Source: Hydrogenophaga sp. NFH-34
Lineage (GTDB): Bacteria; Pseudomonadota; Gammaproteobacteria; Burkholderiales; Burkholderiaceae_C
Assembly: GCF_021401345.1 (NCBI RefSeq)
Contig: NZ_JACBGE010000013.1
Location: 62,001 to 126,000 of the forward strand
Length of the DNA: 64,000 nucleotides
Direction of reading: 5' to 3'
Part shown: positions 33,998 through 41,227 of the stretch, in pieces
How the letters are laid out: every line of letters begins with the position of its first letter
How positions within the stretch are numbered: the stretch's first letter is position 1
Notes under the pieces: generated by a model
Told to the model about the DNA's origin: nothing
Seen by the model: only the letters and a program-made list of their open reading frames with translations
Databases searched by the model: none
Made by a program: the position numbers and the translations under genes

Positions 33998-34445
33998 GGT
34001 GTCCGCTCGTTGTTGGAAATGAGCGGACAGCTTCGGCAGGTGGCGGAAGGCAGTCAGTCAACAAACCGAAACCCGCCCGTCCCCGGTTCAGGGCGCGGCG
34101 GTCGAATGCATCGCGAGCTATCCCCTAGGGATAGTTCCATGGAGCGCCAAGGAATGCTGCACGCCTGGACCAGCGTGGACAGGGCCGATCCCGCGGCAGG
34201 CGATCGAGGCCTGGCGTGCAGCAGTTCGACGTCGTAGCTGTCAGTGGAACTATCCCCAGGGGATAGTTCCATGGAGCGCCAAGGAACGCTGCGCGCCCGG
34301 ATCAAGCGCGGACAAGGCCGATCCTGCCGCAGGCGATCGGGGCCTGGCGTGCAGCGGTTCGACGTGTAGCCGTCAGTGGAACTATCCCCTGGGGATAGCT
34401 CTACTGGAAGCCACTGGCATCCACTTCACCGCCTTGCAGGCCCGC
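33998..34445. other. gap between rep gene and PFL_4669 operon
   Basis: No gene in 448 bases. The stretch is filled mainly by the 132-bp tandem repeat unit (34118-34398). The remainder next to 33997 should hold the promoter of the PFL_4669 operon, but no -35/-10 pair stands out. Confidence 0.7.
34118..34398. repeat. 132-bp tandem repeat with 17-bp palindromes
   Basis: Palindromes of the form CTATCCCC-N-GGGGATAG lie at 34118-34134 (CTATCCCCTAGGGATAG, one-base variant), 34250-34266 and 34382-34398, exactly 132 bases apart. The intervening sequence is also duplicated, about 85% alike by eye, and each unit holds an inverted pair GCTGCnCGCC/GGCGTGCAGC about 50 bases apart. It lies just upstream of the PFL_4669-inrR-ssb operon and just downstream of the rep gene. 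Confidence 0.8.
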
Positions 34446-35714
34446 TCACTTGCTGGCGAGCAGGTTGCGCAGCCGCTCGATGTGCTGCCTGGCGACTTCC
34501 GGCGGCACCGGCTTGCCCTGCGGCTGGGATGGTGGCGGTGCTGGTGGTGGCCGCTCATTCGGCGGAGCGTGTGCCGATGGCGCGTCTTTCTTGGCCCAGG
34601 CGTTGAACTCGCCATGGATGGCCCGCTGGATGATGCCGAACAGATACCCCGCAGGATTGCGGATGCCGTGACTGCTGCATCGTGCGGCCCATTCGTCCAG
34701 CACGGCCTGCCTCAGCGCGGCATCGACCTGCTGCAATGCCACCCGCGCACCTGTCTGCTGCTCTGCCTTCAGTTCCGCGAAGCGTTTGGGCCATTGCAGG
34801 TCGCCCAGCGCGCGCGCCTGCGCCTGAGCCTGCGCGGTAGTACGTACTTCATTAATACGACTACTACGTACTGTACGGGCCTGCTTCGGATTCCGAAGAG
34901 AGGTGTCTGGCGCGGGTTTCGACCCTGCTTCGGAATCCGAAGTGGGGTCGTCAGGATTCCGAAGAAGGCTCGTCGCCCCTTCTTCGGATTCGTGAGTCGC
35001 ATCCTCTTGTGGATAACTTTCGTGCGCCCCGACGCCCTGGCTGGCGAGACGTTCTGCCAGGACTTGCAACCGCGACGGTAGGGTGCGCCCGGCGAGCATC
35101 GGGTCTTCACCGATTTCCTTGAGGGTGTGCAGGCCCACGATCTGCACGGCTTTGGCCGAATGGCCGAGCGCCTGGCTGACCAGTTGCAGGTAGTCCGGGT
35201 CGAGCTGCATCGCTTCAAAGGGCGTCAGCGGCTCGTCGTGCAGGACATAGAGGTTGCCGAGGATGCGGCCGGTCTTGGCGTCGCGCCGTCGCCGCACCAG
35301 GCTCAGCCATCGGGTCAGCCGCAGCAGCGTGAGGGCTCGCGCCACGGTTTCGTGCGAGGCCTGCCCGGCGCAGGGCATCGAGGCCAGCCAGGGCCGCAAC
35401 TGCTCATAGGTGGGGAATGCGGTCACGCCGTCGTCGTTGAGCATCAGCCGGAACACCTGCCAGGCGTTGCGCTCCAGCGGCGTCAGGCGGCGGTCGAGGA
35501 ACAGCCGCCGCGGTACGGTCTCATGCCGGTTGCCGCTGAATAGGAACGCATCGCCGGACGCGGTCGGTGTCGCAGGTGACGGCGCAAGTATTGGCATGCG
35601 CGTGGGCGTGGGCGTGAGCAGGCTGGGCCTGGGCGCAAGGTCTTTCAGCGCCGCGTCGAACAGGTCAGCGAGTGCGACGGGGCCAGGGCGTGGTGCGGTG
35701 TCGTCCACGGCCAT
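34446..35714 (-). CDS. STY4528-family replication protein
   Basis: A 422-residue protein of the pathogenicity-island/ICE replication family called STY4528. The N-terminal part (about 70-180) includes PRRLFLDRRLTPLERNAWQVFRLM, a winged-helix like DNA-binding region. Residues about 230-295 are a low-complexity linker (Ser, Glu, Pro) encoded by a cluster of palindromes. The C-terminal part (about 300-420) is helical and ends with ARQHIERLRNLLASK. It stops 48 bases before the 132-bp repeat. Confidence 0.8.
   Translation of the reverse strand: MAVDDTAPRPGPVALADLFDAALKDLAPRPSLLTPTPTRMPILAPSPATPTASGDAFLFSGNRHETVPRRLFLDRRLTPLERNAWQVFRLMLNDDGVTAFPTYEQLRPWLASMPCAGQASHETVARALTLLRLTRWLSLVRRRRDAKTGRILGNLYVLHDEPLTPFEAMQLDPDYLQLVSQALGHSAKAVQIVGLHTLKEIGEDPMLAGRTLPSRLQVLAERLASQGVGAHESYPQEDATHESEEGATSLLRNPDDPTSDSEAGSKPAPDTSLRNPKQARTVRSSRINEVRTTAQAQAQARALGDLQWPKRFAELKAEQQTGARVALQQVDAALRQAVLDEWAARCSSHGIRNPAGYLFGIIQRAIHGEFNAWAKKDAPSAHAPPNERPPPAPPPSQPQGKPVPPEVARQHIERLRNLLASK
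34836..35019. other. candidate replication origin inside the rep gene
   Basis: Two perfect 15-bp palindromes CTTCGGA-N-TCCGAAG lie at 34884-34898 and 34928-34942, with degenerate copies at 34950-34964 and 34982-34996. A perfect DnaA box (TTATCCACA on the minus strand) lies at 35008-35016. An AT-rich block with AGTACGTACT, ATTAAT and TACGTA spans 34837-34876. Iterons, DnaA box and AT-rich DNA in a row are the classical parts of an iteron-type origin. All fall in the linker-coding part of the initiator gene. Confidence 0.55.
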
Positions 35715-35717
35715 GGC

Positions 35718-36278
35718 TCAACCCAATCCCTGATCGACCCACGACTTGATCGCGGTCCAGACCACCGACAGCGGCAGATCCATGCCTTCGGCGAGGTCCA
35801 TGGCGGCGTCGAGAATCGAAGTCTCGTCCTCCAAGTCCACATTCCTGCTGCTGGTGATGGCTTTCCAGCGCCGCCACAGTTCGACGTCCTGCTTCTCGTC
35901 CAGGACAGGGTGACGCCCCTTGCGCTTGGGCAGGCCCAGCACCTCGCGGCGCAGGGCGACTTCCTGATGGGTCAGGCCATAGAAGCGGCTGACCATCTCC
36001 GTGCTGGCGCCCAGGCGCAACATGCGATCGACGGTCGCGATTTCCTTCTCCACGTCCTGCGCCTGCGAGAGCAGACGCCGGAGCACCTCGCGGTTCACGG
36101 ACACGGAACACCACGAGACATTGGCGTTGGCCAGCACGCTCACCATGGCGGGATGCTTGAGCGCATCCAGTTCGGCCTCGCTGAAGCCCATCGCCTTGCA
36201 GCGGCGCAGTTGGCCGTTGCGCAGGTCGTAGAGCGCCTGGGCGATGACGGCCTGATTGAGCGGGTGCGGGGCGGACAT
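35718..36278 (-). CDS. bisC: DUF2857 protein, BisC-like (FlhC-type) activator subunit
   Basis: A 186-residue protein of DUF2857 with distant FlhC likeness: a helix-turn-helix-like stretch (RMLRLGASTEMVSRFYGLTHQEVALRR split over about 88-115) and a C-terminal helical part. In ICEclc the matching gene bisC follows bisD, and the BisDC complex sustains its own expression and switches on the late ICE genes. Order and size match here. The symbol is assigned by this correspondence. Confidence 0.72.
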   Translation of the reverse strand: MSAPHPLNQAVIAQALYDLRNGQLRRCKAMGFSEAELDALKHPAMVSVLANANVSWCSVSVNREVLRRLLSQAQDVEKEIATVDRMLRLGASTEMVSRFYGLTHQEVALRREVLGLPKRKGRHPVLDEKQDVELWRRWKAITSSRNVDLEDETSILDAAMDLAEGMDLPLSVVWTAIKSWVDQGLG

Positions 36279-36293
36279 GCGGGTCTCCTTCCT

Positions 36294-37928
36294 TCATGCC
36301 CCAGGGCCTGCGGCACCGGACTCCAGGTCCAGCAGGCGCCGGGCCAGGCGCAGCAATCGGAACAGCTTGACCAGCGCGGTGTCGCTCAAGCGGCGGGTCG
36401 CATCGCCTTGGCCGTGCAGCAGCGCCGGCAGCTCGGCGGCAAGCTGCCCGCCGTCCAGATCGGCATCGGTGAAGCTCTGACCTGCCAGGCTCGCCAGCAA
36501 TGCCAGCACGGCGCGGCCCTGCGGTGATGGGGACTGCGCGCTGGCATGGCATGCGAAGCCAACACCGTCCGCGCGTTCCTCGATGCACTGATCGAGGTCG
36601 GCCTCGCCCGCGATCTCGCGTGCGAACTGCGCGATGTGGATGCGCAGGCGGTCTGGGGTGTCCAGGCCCGCGTCGATGTGCCAGACGTCGGAAATCGGGT
36701 AGAGACCGCCCGCCTGGACGGGAATGGACTGCAAGACGTTGGCCGAGAAATCGGGCAGCGCATCCCCCAGCTCGTCGGCGACCATCCGCTGAATGGATTG
36801 CAGCCGCTCCGTCGTCGGTGCCGGCGAAACGATGTGTCCCTGCAGCAGATCACCAGGAGCAGCCACGGGGCTTCCTGCGGGCGAGCCGTCCGTCCCCGAG
36901 CCGCCCTCGCGCTCGCGCGACCCAGGTGTGGCCGCCGGCGTCGGGGCCGATGGGGCCGGCGCGGCGGGCGGGCGTGCCACGGTGCCAGGCTCAGGCAGCG
37001 CGGGCGGTGCCGATGGCGGGGTCGGATCGCTGACCAGGGCGCGATGGCGGCTTTCGGATTCGGTGAGGTCGAGCGCCAGCACGTCGTAGTCGATGCCGAG
37101 CAGCTCGGACATCTGGCCGATCAGCTCGTCCTGCACGCGCTGGGGGGCGAACTCGTCGGCCTGCGTGTCGAACTGCGACAGCACCTCCTGAAAGAAGTCG
37201 TCGAAGTCCTGCACCAGCGTGCGGCCCTTGGCGTAGCGCTCCCACGCGAGCATGCAGGCCTTGCGCATGACCGACAGGCGTTCGACTTGGTGGCGGCCGA
37301 GCCCACCATAGAGCACGGTCGGGATCGCCGGCAGCAGGTAGCGCACCGCGTCGTTCATCCGGCTGATGTGCGACTGCTGGACCGGGAAGCCATCGGCAGC
37401 GAGGCGGCGGGCCAGCTCGGACTGGCTCAGGGCGGCGCCGCTTTCCTGCTCGTAGAACTCGCGCGCCTTCTCGACGCCGAGGGCGCGCTCGATGAACGTC
37501 AGGCCCCCGCGCAATTCATTCTCGGCCAGGTGGCCGGTCAGCATCACGACTTCGCCGCGGCTGGGCCACGGCCGGAACAGGCACGATATGCGGAAGAACC
37601 GCTCGTCCTTGGTCTCCGACCACAATTCGCGCAGGATCGCCAGGCGCGTGTTGCCGCCGTTGCGGATGATGTAGTGGTCCTCGCCCGGGCGCCGGGTGAT
37701 GGCCGGCGCCGCGTCCAGGCCGCGCTCGCGGATGGACGCCTTGATGTCCTCGTAGGCCGGATTGCGCTTCTTCCTGGGGTCGTGGTCGTAGGGGCGCAAC
37801 TGGTCCAGGGTCACGACCATGGGCGTGTCGGCAATCGGGTCGCTCAAGGCCGAGGTGGACGGGCCGCTGCGCTCGAACCCCGCCGCGAGCAACTTGCCGG
37901 CCATCTGCTGGGAGGTCATCTCAGCCAT
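36294..37928 (-). CDS. bisD: ParB-like protein, BisD homologue (TIGR03764)
   Basis: A 544-residue protein of the PFGI-1 class ParB family. The ParB/Srx-like core is near residues 30-130 (QLRPYDHDPRKKRNP; IRNGGNTRLAILREL), followed by a helix-turn-helix near 170-200 (LSQSELARRLAADGFPVQQSHISRM split). A Pro/Ala/Ser-rich linker (about 300-365) joins a C-terminal domain of unknown fold. Start 37928 is chosen for its AAGGAGG site; the frame before it runs into shi. Likely part of a DNA-binding complex with the next gene's product. Confidence 0.85.
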   Translation of the reverse strand: MAEMTSQQMAGKLLAAGFERSGPSTSALSDPIADTPMVVTLDQLRPYDHDPRKKRNPAYEDIKASIRERGLDAAPAITRRPGEDHYIIRNGGNTRLAILRELWSETKDERFFRISCLFRPWPSRGEVVMLTGHLAENELRGGLTFIERALGVEKAREFYEQESGAALSQSELARRLAADGFPVQQSHISRMNDAVRYLLPAIPTVLYGGLGRHQVERLSVMRKACMLAWERYAKGRTLVQDFDDFFQEVLSQFDTQADEFAPQRVQDELIGQMSELLGIDYDVLALDLTESESRHRALVSDPTPPSAPPALPEPGTVARPPAAPAPSAPTPAATPGSREREGGSGTDGSPAGSPVAAPGDLLQGHIVSPAPTTERLQSIQRMVADELGDALPDFSANVLQSIPVQAGGLYPISDVWHIDAGLDTPDRLRIHIAQFAREIAGEADLDQCIEERADGVGFACHASAQSPSPQGRAVLALLASLAGQSFTDADLDGGQLAAELPALLHGQGDATRRLSDTALVKLFRLLRLARRLLDLESGAAGPGA

Positions 37929-38169
37929 GGTGGCCTCCTTGCGCACCGAACCGGGCCTCGCGCTCGGCGCGGCGGATCTGCGCCCGGGCATTGAGCGCCG
38001 CCCTGTGATCGCTGGCCGTCGAACTGGTGTAGATCGCGGCGCAGCCTGCCTTGGTGAATTTGAGGTGCCCGCCCGGTGTGCGCTTGACGTGCCAGCCCTC
38101 GCCGACGGCGAACTCGATCAGCGCACGCAGCCGCTTGTGGCCTCGGGCCAGTTCATGTGCGTTCGCCAT
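37921..38169 (-). CDS. shi: Shi-like small protein with HicA-like fold
   Basis: An 82-residue basic protein. The sequence GWHVKRTPGGHLKF then a short strand and HRAALNARAQIRRAER resembles the HicA/YcfA dsRNA-binding fold with its catalytic His (H44 of GGHLKF). In ICEclc the gene between parA and the ParB-like gene is shi, linked to growth slowdown and differentiation of transfer-competent cells. It overlaps bisD by eight bases and parA by 17. HicA likeness is my own reading and needs a structure-based check. Confidence 0.68.
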   Translation of the reverse strand: MANAHELARGHKRLRALIEFAVGEGWHVKRTPGGHLKFTKAGCAAIYTSSTASDHRAALNARAQIRRAEREARFGAQGGHHG

Positions 38170-39028
38170 GGGGCCTCCCGGTATCAAGTGGGAATGGCGG
38201 GCGGCCGGACACCGTGGCAAATCGGTGCTGCCATTGCGGGAGCAGTTCGCCAGCGAGGCCGCGCATGGTGTCGAGCGCGGCAGGGGCGACTCTGCCCGGT
38301 GGCTGGCGGTACTCGACTCGATGCACCGGCAGGCCGCGCGTTGCGGCGCGTGGATACGCCTCGATGGCCGGCACGTCGGTGGCCAGCACGCGGATGCCGG
38401 TGTGGTCCTGAAACAGGTCGCGCAGGGCCTGCTGGATCAGCCGGGCGTTCGCCGACACCGGGTGGACTCGGTTGATGAGCAGATGCAGCGGCGGCGGCTC
38501 GATGCCCAGGTGCCGGTACGGTGCGATGTCTTCCAGCAACTGCATGGTGCCGCGCCGCAGCTCTCGGGCGGCGAGGATTTCCGGGGTCACGGGTGACAGC
38601 GCGAGATTGGAGGCGAGCACCGCCATCTCCAGCGTCACCGAGCGTGCACCCTGGGTGTCGATCAGCACCAGGTCGTAGAGGGGAGCCAGTGCCGGCAGCA
38701 GGTGCCGTAGCCGTAGGCGCCCATCCGGCGCGTGCAGCAGCAAGGTGTTCAACTCGCCCCGGTGGTCGTTGGACAGCACCAGGTCCAGGCCCGTGATGAT
38801 CGTGCGGGACACGAGCTGGCCGAGGTCGCGCTCGTTGAAGGCCAGCAATTCATAGATGCCGCCAGGCGCGCGGTGGGCTAGCTCGTAGTACGAGGACAAT
38901 GTGGGCTGCACGTCGAGATCGAGCAGCAGCACGCGCAGCCCCGCGTCGGCGGCGAACCCGCCCAGGTTCGCTGCTGTGGTGGTCTTGCCGACGCCGCCTT
39001 TCGTTGAAATGATGGATACGACCTGCAT
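38153..39028 (-). CDS. parA: ParA-family ATPase
   Basis: A 291-residue Walker-type ATPase with the deviant Walker A KGGVGKTT at residues 10-17 and an LDLDVQPTLS switch region. Conserved in the family as the soj/parA gene next to alpA, where it supports ICE maintenance. It starts 42 bases from the alpA stop with the GGAGAAC site. Confidence 0.93.
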   Translation of the reverse strand: MQVVSIISTKGGVGKTTTAANLGGFAADAGLRVLLLDLDVQPTLSSYYELAHRAPGGIYELLAFNERDLGQLVSRTIITGLDLVLSNDHRGELNTLLLHAPDGRLRLRHLLPALAPLYDLVLIDTQGARSVTLEMAVLASNLALSPVTPEILAARELRRGTMQLLEDIAPYRHLGIEPPPLHLLINRVHPVSANARLIQQALRDLFQDHTGIRVLATDVPAIEAYPRAATRGLPVHRVEYRQPPGRVAPAALDTMRGLAGELLPQWQHRFATVSGRPPFPLDTGRPHGERT

Positions 39029-39070
39029 GGGGTTCTCCGTGTGAGGATGGGAAGTCCGTGGGAGAACGGG

Positions 39071-39292
39071 TCAGGCCCGGTTGTTGAGGCGCTCGGCGAT
39101 CCATTGATCGATCTCGATGGAATCCCAACCGACGGCGCGCACGCCCAGGCGCAGCGCCTTGGGGAACTTGCCGGCGCGCATCAGGTTGTAGAGGTGGGCG
39201 CGCTTGAAGCCGGACTTCGCTTCGACTTCTTCCAGCCGCAGGATGCGGCGCTCGTTGGGCGGAAGAACAGGTGTTTGCGACATGGCGGTCAC
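39071..39292 (-). CDS. alpA: AlpA-family DNA-binding protein
   Basis: A 73-residue winged-helix protein of the AlpA/MerR-like type: RRILRLEEVEAKSGFKRAHLYNLM across two helices, then GKFPKALRLGVRAVGWDSIEIDQWI. First gene of the alpA-parA-shi-bisD-bisC operon. Two palindromes lie in its upstream region. Confidence 0.93.
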   Translation of the reverse strand: MTAMSQTPVLPPNERRILRLEEVEAKSGFKRAHLYNLMRAGKFPKALRLGVRAVGWDSIEIDQWIAERLNNRA

Positions 39293-39326
39293 TCCTGAAC
39301 GCTCAGTGGCGTTTGTTGGCGTGACC

Positions 39327-39370
39327 TCTATTCAATAGACACGGCTGCGAAAGGACATTGCAAATGCAAT
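39327..39370. promoter_or_regulatory. two palindromes in the alpA promoter region
   Basis: TCTATT-C-AATAGA (39327-39339) and ATTGCA-AA-TGCAAT (39357-39370) lie between the alpA start (39292) and the bisR-like stop (39402). Both are perfect, and the DNA here is much more AT-rich than its surroundings. They are candidates for binding sites of the bisR-like and BisDC-like regulators. Confidence 0.5.
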
Positions 39371-39401
39371 CTCCACGACTGCACATACAAGCTGGAAAGC
39401 C

Positions 39402-40157
39402 TCAGAGGGTTGCGCTATGCAGCCGGCGCCTAGCCGTCGCGAACTTGCCGTTCAATGTCCGCTCGGCGATCCCCATGACGCCGCTGTGATGGGCGACCAA
39501 TGCGCTGACAACGGCCTCCTGCGTCTTGAAGCTGGAGTAAGACTTGCCCGATGGTGATTGGCCGAGCATCAGCTCCAGCATGCCTCCGATGATGTTCAGG
39601 TAGGTGGCCTCGGCCCGATCGCTGATCGGACACTGCGCGCAGGCGGGAATCACCGTGGACTGCTTGAGCAGCGCTTCGTGCTTTTCCTGCAGGTCGCGGA
39701 TTCGGCGCTTTGACTGGTCCAGCGCGGACTTCATGGCGAGCCGCTCAACGAGCATGGCTTGCCCGATTTCCAGCGTGATAAAAGGATGGGCGAGGCGCTC
39801 GGTACGGGAGAAGAGAAAGCCGGGCCGTTGTTCAGGGTAATGCTGGTGCATCCAGCGCTTCAGATCGACGTGACGAACCGTCAGATGAGGGGAGTCGATC
39901 AGTGCGGTATCGCGTGTCGTGATACCGTCCCGCCCGAAGGGCAGTTCCCCATTGAGGATGCCATCATAGATGCGTTCCGTGTACAGCCGCAGTTCACCCC
40001 AGCGTGGGCAGTCCAGCGACTGCGGCAGATTCCTTGGCGACGAAGCCGAAGCCAGGATCACCTGTTCGTATCGCAGCAGCCCGGCCCAGCGGATGGACGC
40101 TTCGATCGGGTGATAGAACACCTTTGATGTTTGTGCATCATTTTTGTTCTCGTGCAT
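39402..40157 (-). CDS. bisR: BisR-like regulator
   Basis: A 251-residue soluble protein with no motif I can name. The N-terminal half has PRWGELRLYTERIYDGIL; a helical centre (about 120-165) with a CAQCP pair and a C-terminal NGKFATARRRL follow. Size and place, alone and upstream of alpA, match ICEclc bisR, which activates the alpA promoter and starts the bistable programme. GGAGAC lies six bases before the start. Confidence 0.6.
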   Translation of the reverse strand: MHENKNDAQTSKVFYHPIEASIRWAGLLRYEQVILASASSPRNLPQSLDCPRWGELRLYTERIYDGILNGELPFGRDGITTRDTALIDSPHLTVRHVDLKRWMHQHYPEQRPGFLFSRTERLAHPFITLEIGQAMLVERLAMKSALDQSKRRIRDLQEKHEALLKQSTVIPACAQCPISDRAEATYLNIIGGMLELMLGQSPSGKSYSSFKTQEAVVSALVAHHSGVMGIAERTLNGKFATARRRLHSATL

Positions 40158-40911
40158 GCTCGGTCTCCTTCCAGGAGAAGAACTACACCGGCGACTCCCT
40201 TGCCGCCTACCTCATGGTCGGTCTATTGCCTGTGCAGGAAGCGGGTCCCGAGGCCGGCTTCGTCATGGGGCTTGAGTGCTTCTCATCAACTCGCGCTACT
40301 GGTAGCCGTCGTGTGCTCGATGTGCAAAAATTCCATCGATCGCTAGGAGGTCGAGCAAACGGAAGCAGGCTCGACAGCGACGCTCACGCTATCAGCGTCG
40401 TAAGAAGTAGCGGCTTCCGCAACACCGCCTGGGTATGACCTGATATGCCAGCGGTTTCACGACATGCGAGAGGGATGGCAATTGCCGTCCAGCGTCCGAC
40501 CGGACGCGACGAATCCGCGCCTGTGGTGCTTGTTTCCGCATCCTGATATACCGATAAAGAATCGCGCCGACGCACCGCGGCCGGCGTGTGCGCTCTGCCA
40601 GCGTCACGCGCGAGCAATGCGTTCTGCTCCGGGGCGGCTGTGCGCAGGGACCAGAGGCGTGGCTAGCTAGGCGTTGCGGTGGGGGGCGCGGGAGCGGAGA
40701 ACGGTGCGTGGGCGACGAGTTCGAGTCGGCCGCGAGCGACGATGTGGCAAGCGCTGTTCTGATGTGCCGGGTGGTAGTGCTTGGACGTCAGTGGCGATCT
40801 CTGGATGATCTTTGTTGTCGAGGACGAAAAATAAGGCTACAATTGAGGTCTTCGCTGGCCACCTCGGCGAAGAAAGTGTTCGGGAAACAACGACTTACGC
40901 GCCTAGTGCAT
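40158..40911. other. 754-base gene-free end of the ICE
   Basis: Neither strand has a convincing gene. Recognisable parts are a CGACGCT/AGCGTCG hairpin (40378-40400) and an outward promoter (40815-40843). In ICEclc the mfsR, marR and tciR genes lie at this end; here they are missing. Confidence 0.65.
40815..40843 (+). promoter_or_regulatory. outward-facing sigma70-type promoter at the ICE end
   Basis: TTGTCG (40815-40820), 17 bases, TACAAT (40838-40843), pointing to the attachment site 69 bases away. In ICEclc a promoter at this end drives the integrase gene once the element is circular. The same role is likely here. While integrated it reads into the terminator at 40936-40966. Confidence 0.55.
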
Positions 40912-40929
40912 GTCTCGTTTCCCGCTCCA
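40912..40929 (+). other. ICE attachment site (tRNA-Gly 3' end repeat)
   Basis: GTCTCGTTTCCCGCTCCA, the 18-bp 3' end of tRNA-Gly that I recall as the core of ICEclc integration. No tRNA-Gly body lies before it, as expected for the end away from the integrase. It marks the boundary between the first ICE and flanking DNA. Confidence 0.85.
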
Positions 40930-40935
40930 TATCCG

Positions 40936-40966
40936 AAAAAAGGGAAGCTCCGGCTTCCCTTTTTTT
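40936..40966 (+). terminator. intrinsic terminator beyond the attachment site
   Basis: GGGAAGC-TCCG-GCTTCCC stem flanked by A6 and T7, so it can act in both directions. It is probably the original terminator of the host tRNA-Gly gene. Confidence 0.88.
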
Positions 40967-41027
40967 CTGGCCGCGCCAAGTGATCCCTGCCCCGAAGGGT
41001 TGACGCGACCTGCGACAATGCTTGCGG

Positions 41028-41071
41028 GCCCCGGTGGTGAAACTGGTAGACACAGCGGACTTAAAATCTGT
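41028..41071 (+). pseudogene. 5' half of a tRNA-Leu(UAA) gene
   Basis: GCCCCGG acceptor strand, D-arm (GGTGGTGAAACTGGTAGACACA) and the anticodon loop CTTAAAA are intact. The anticodon stem still pairs with the following TCTGT through G-U pairs, then tRNA likeness stops. No matching CCGGGGC acceptor 3' strand lies downstream in this stretch. Confidence 0.8.
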
Positions 41072-41227
41072 TTTGTCAAGACTTTTCAGCTTGGGTCATC
41101 AGGATGAAAAGCCAATAGTGACAATGGCTTGCGAACTTGTGGAACCGAGGTTCGCGGCCCGCATTGATGGCCAGGGGCCGAGTAGGAGCCAGCAAGAAGT
41201 GGTGTAGGCTCCAAAGCTCCAGGTGCT
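41072..41227. other. spacer between the two tRNA-Leu genes
   Basis: No gene. It contains two hairpins, GCGAAC/GTTCGC (41131-41155) and GGAGCC/GGCTCC (41185-41212), and an inverted GACTTTTCA/TGAAAAG pair near 41081-41111. These may be arm sites or the end of the second mobile element. Confidence 0.5.

Noticed and set aside
40378..40400. CGACGCT/AGCGTCG hairpin as a terminator
   Set aside because: No T-run on either side and no gene directly before it.
40158..40911. Small open frames at the ICE end (for example 40384-40617)
   Set aside because: No ribosome sites, no recognisable domains, and frames overlap on both strands.
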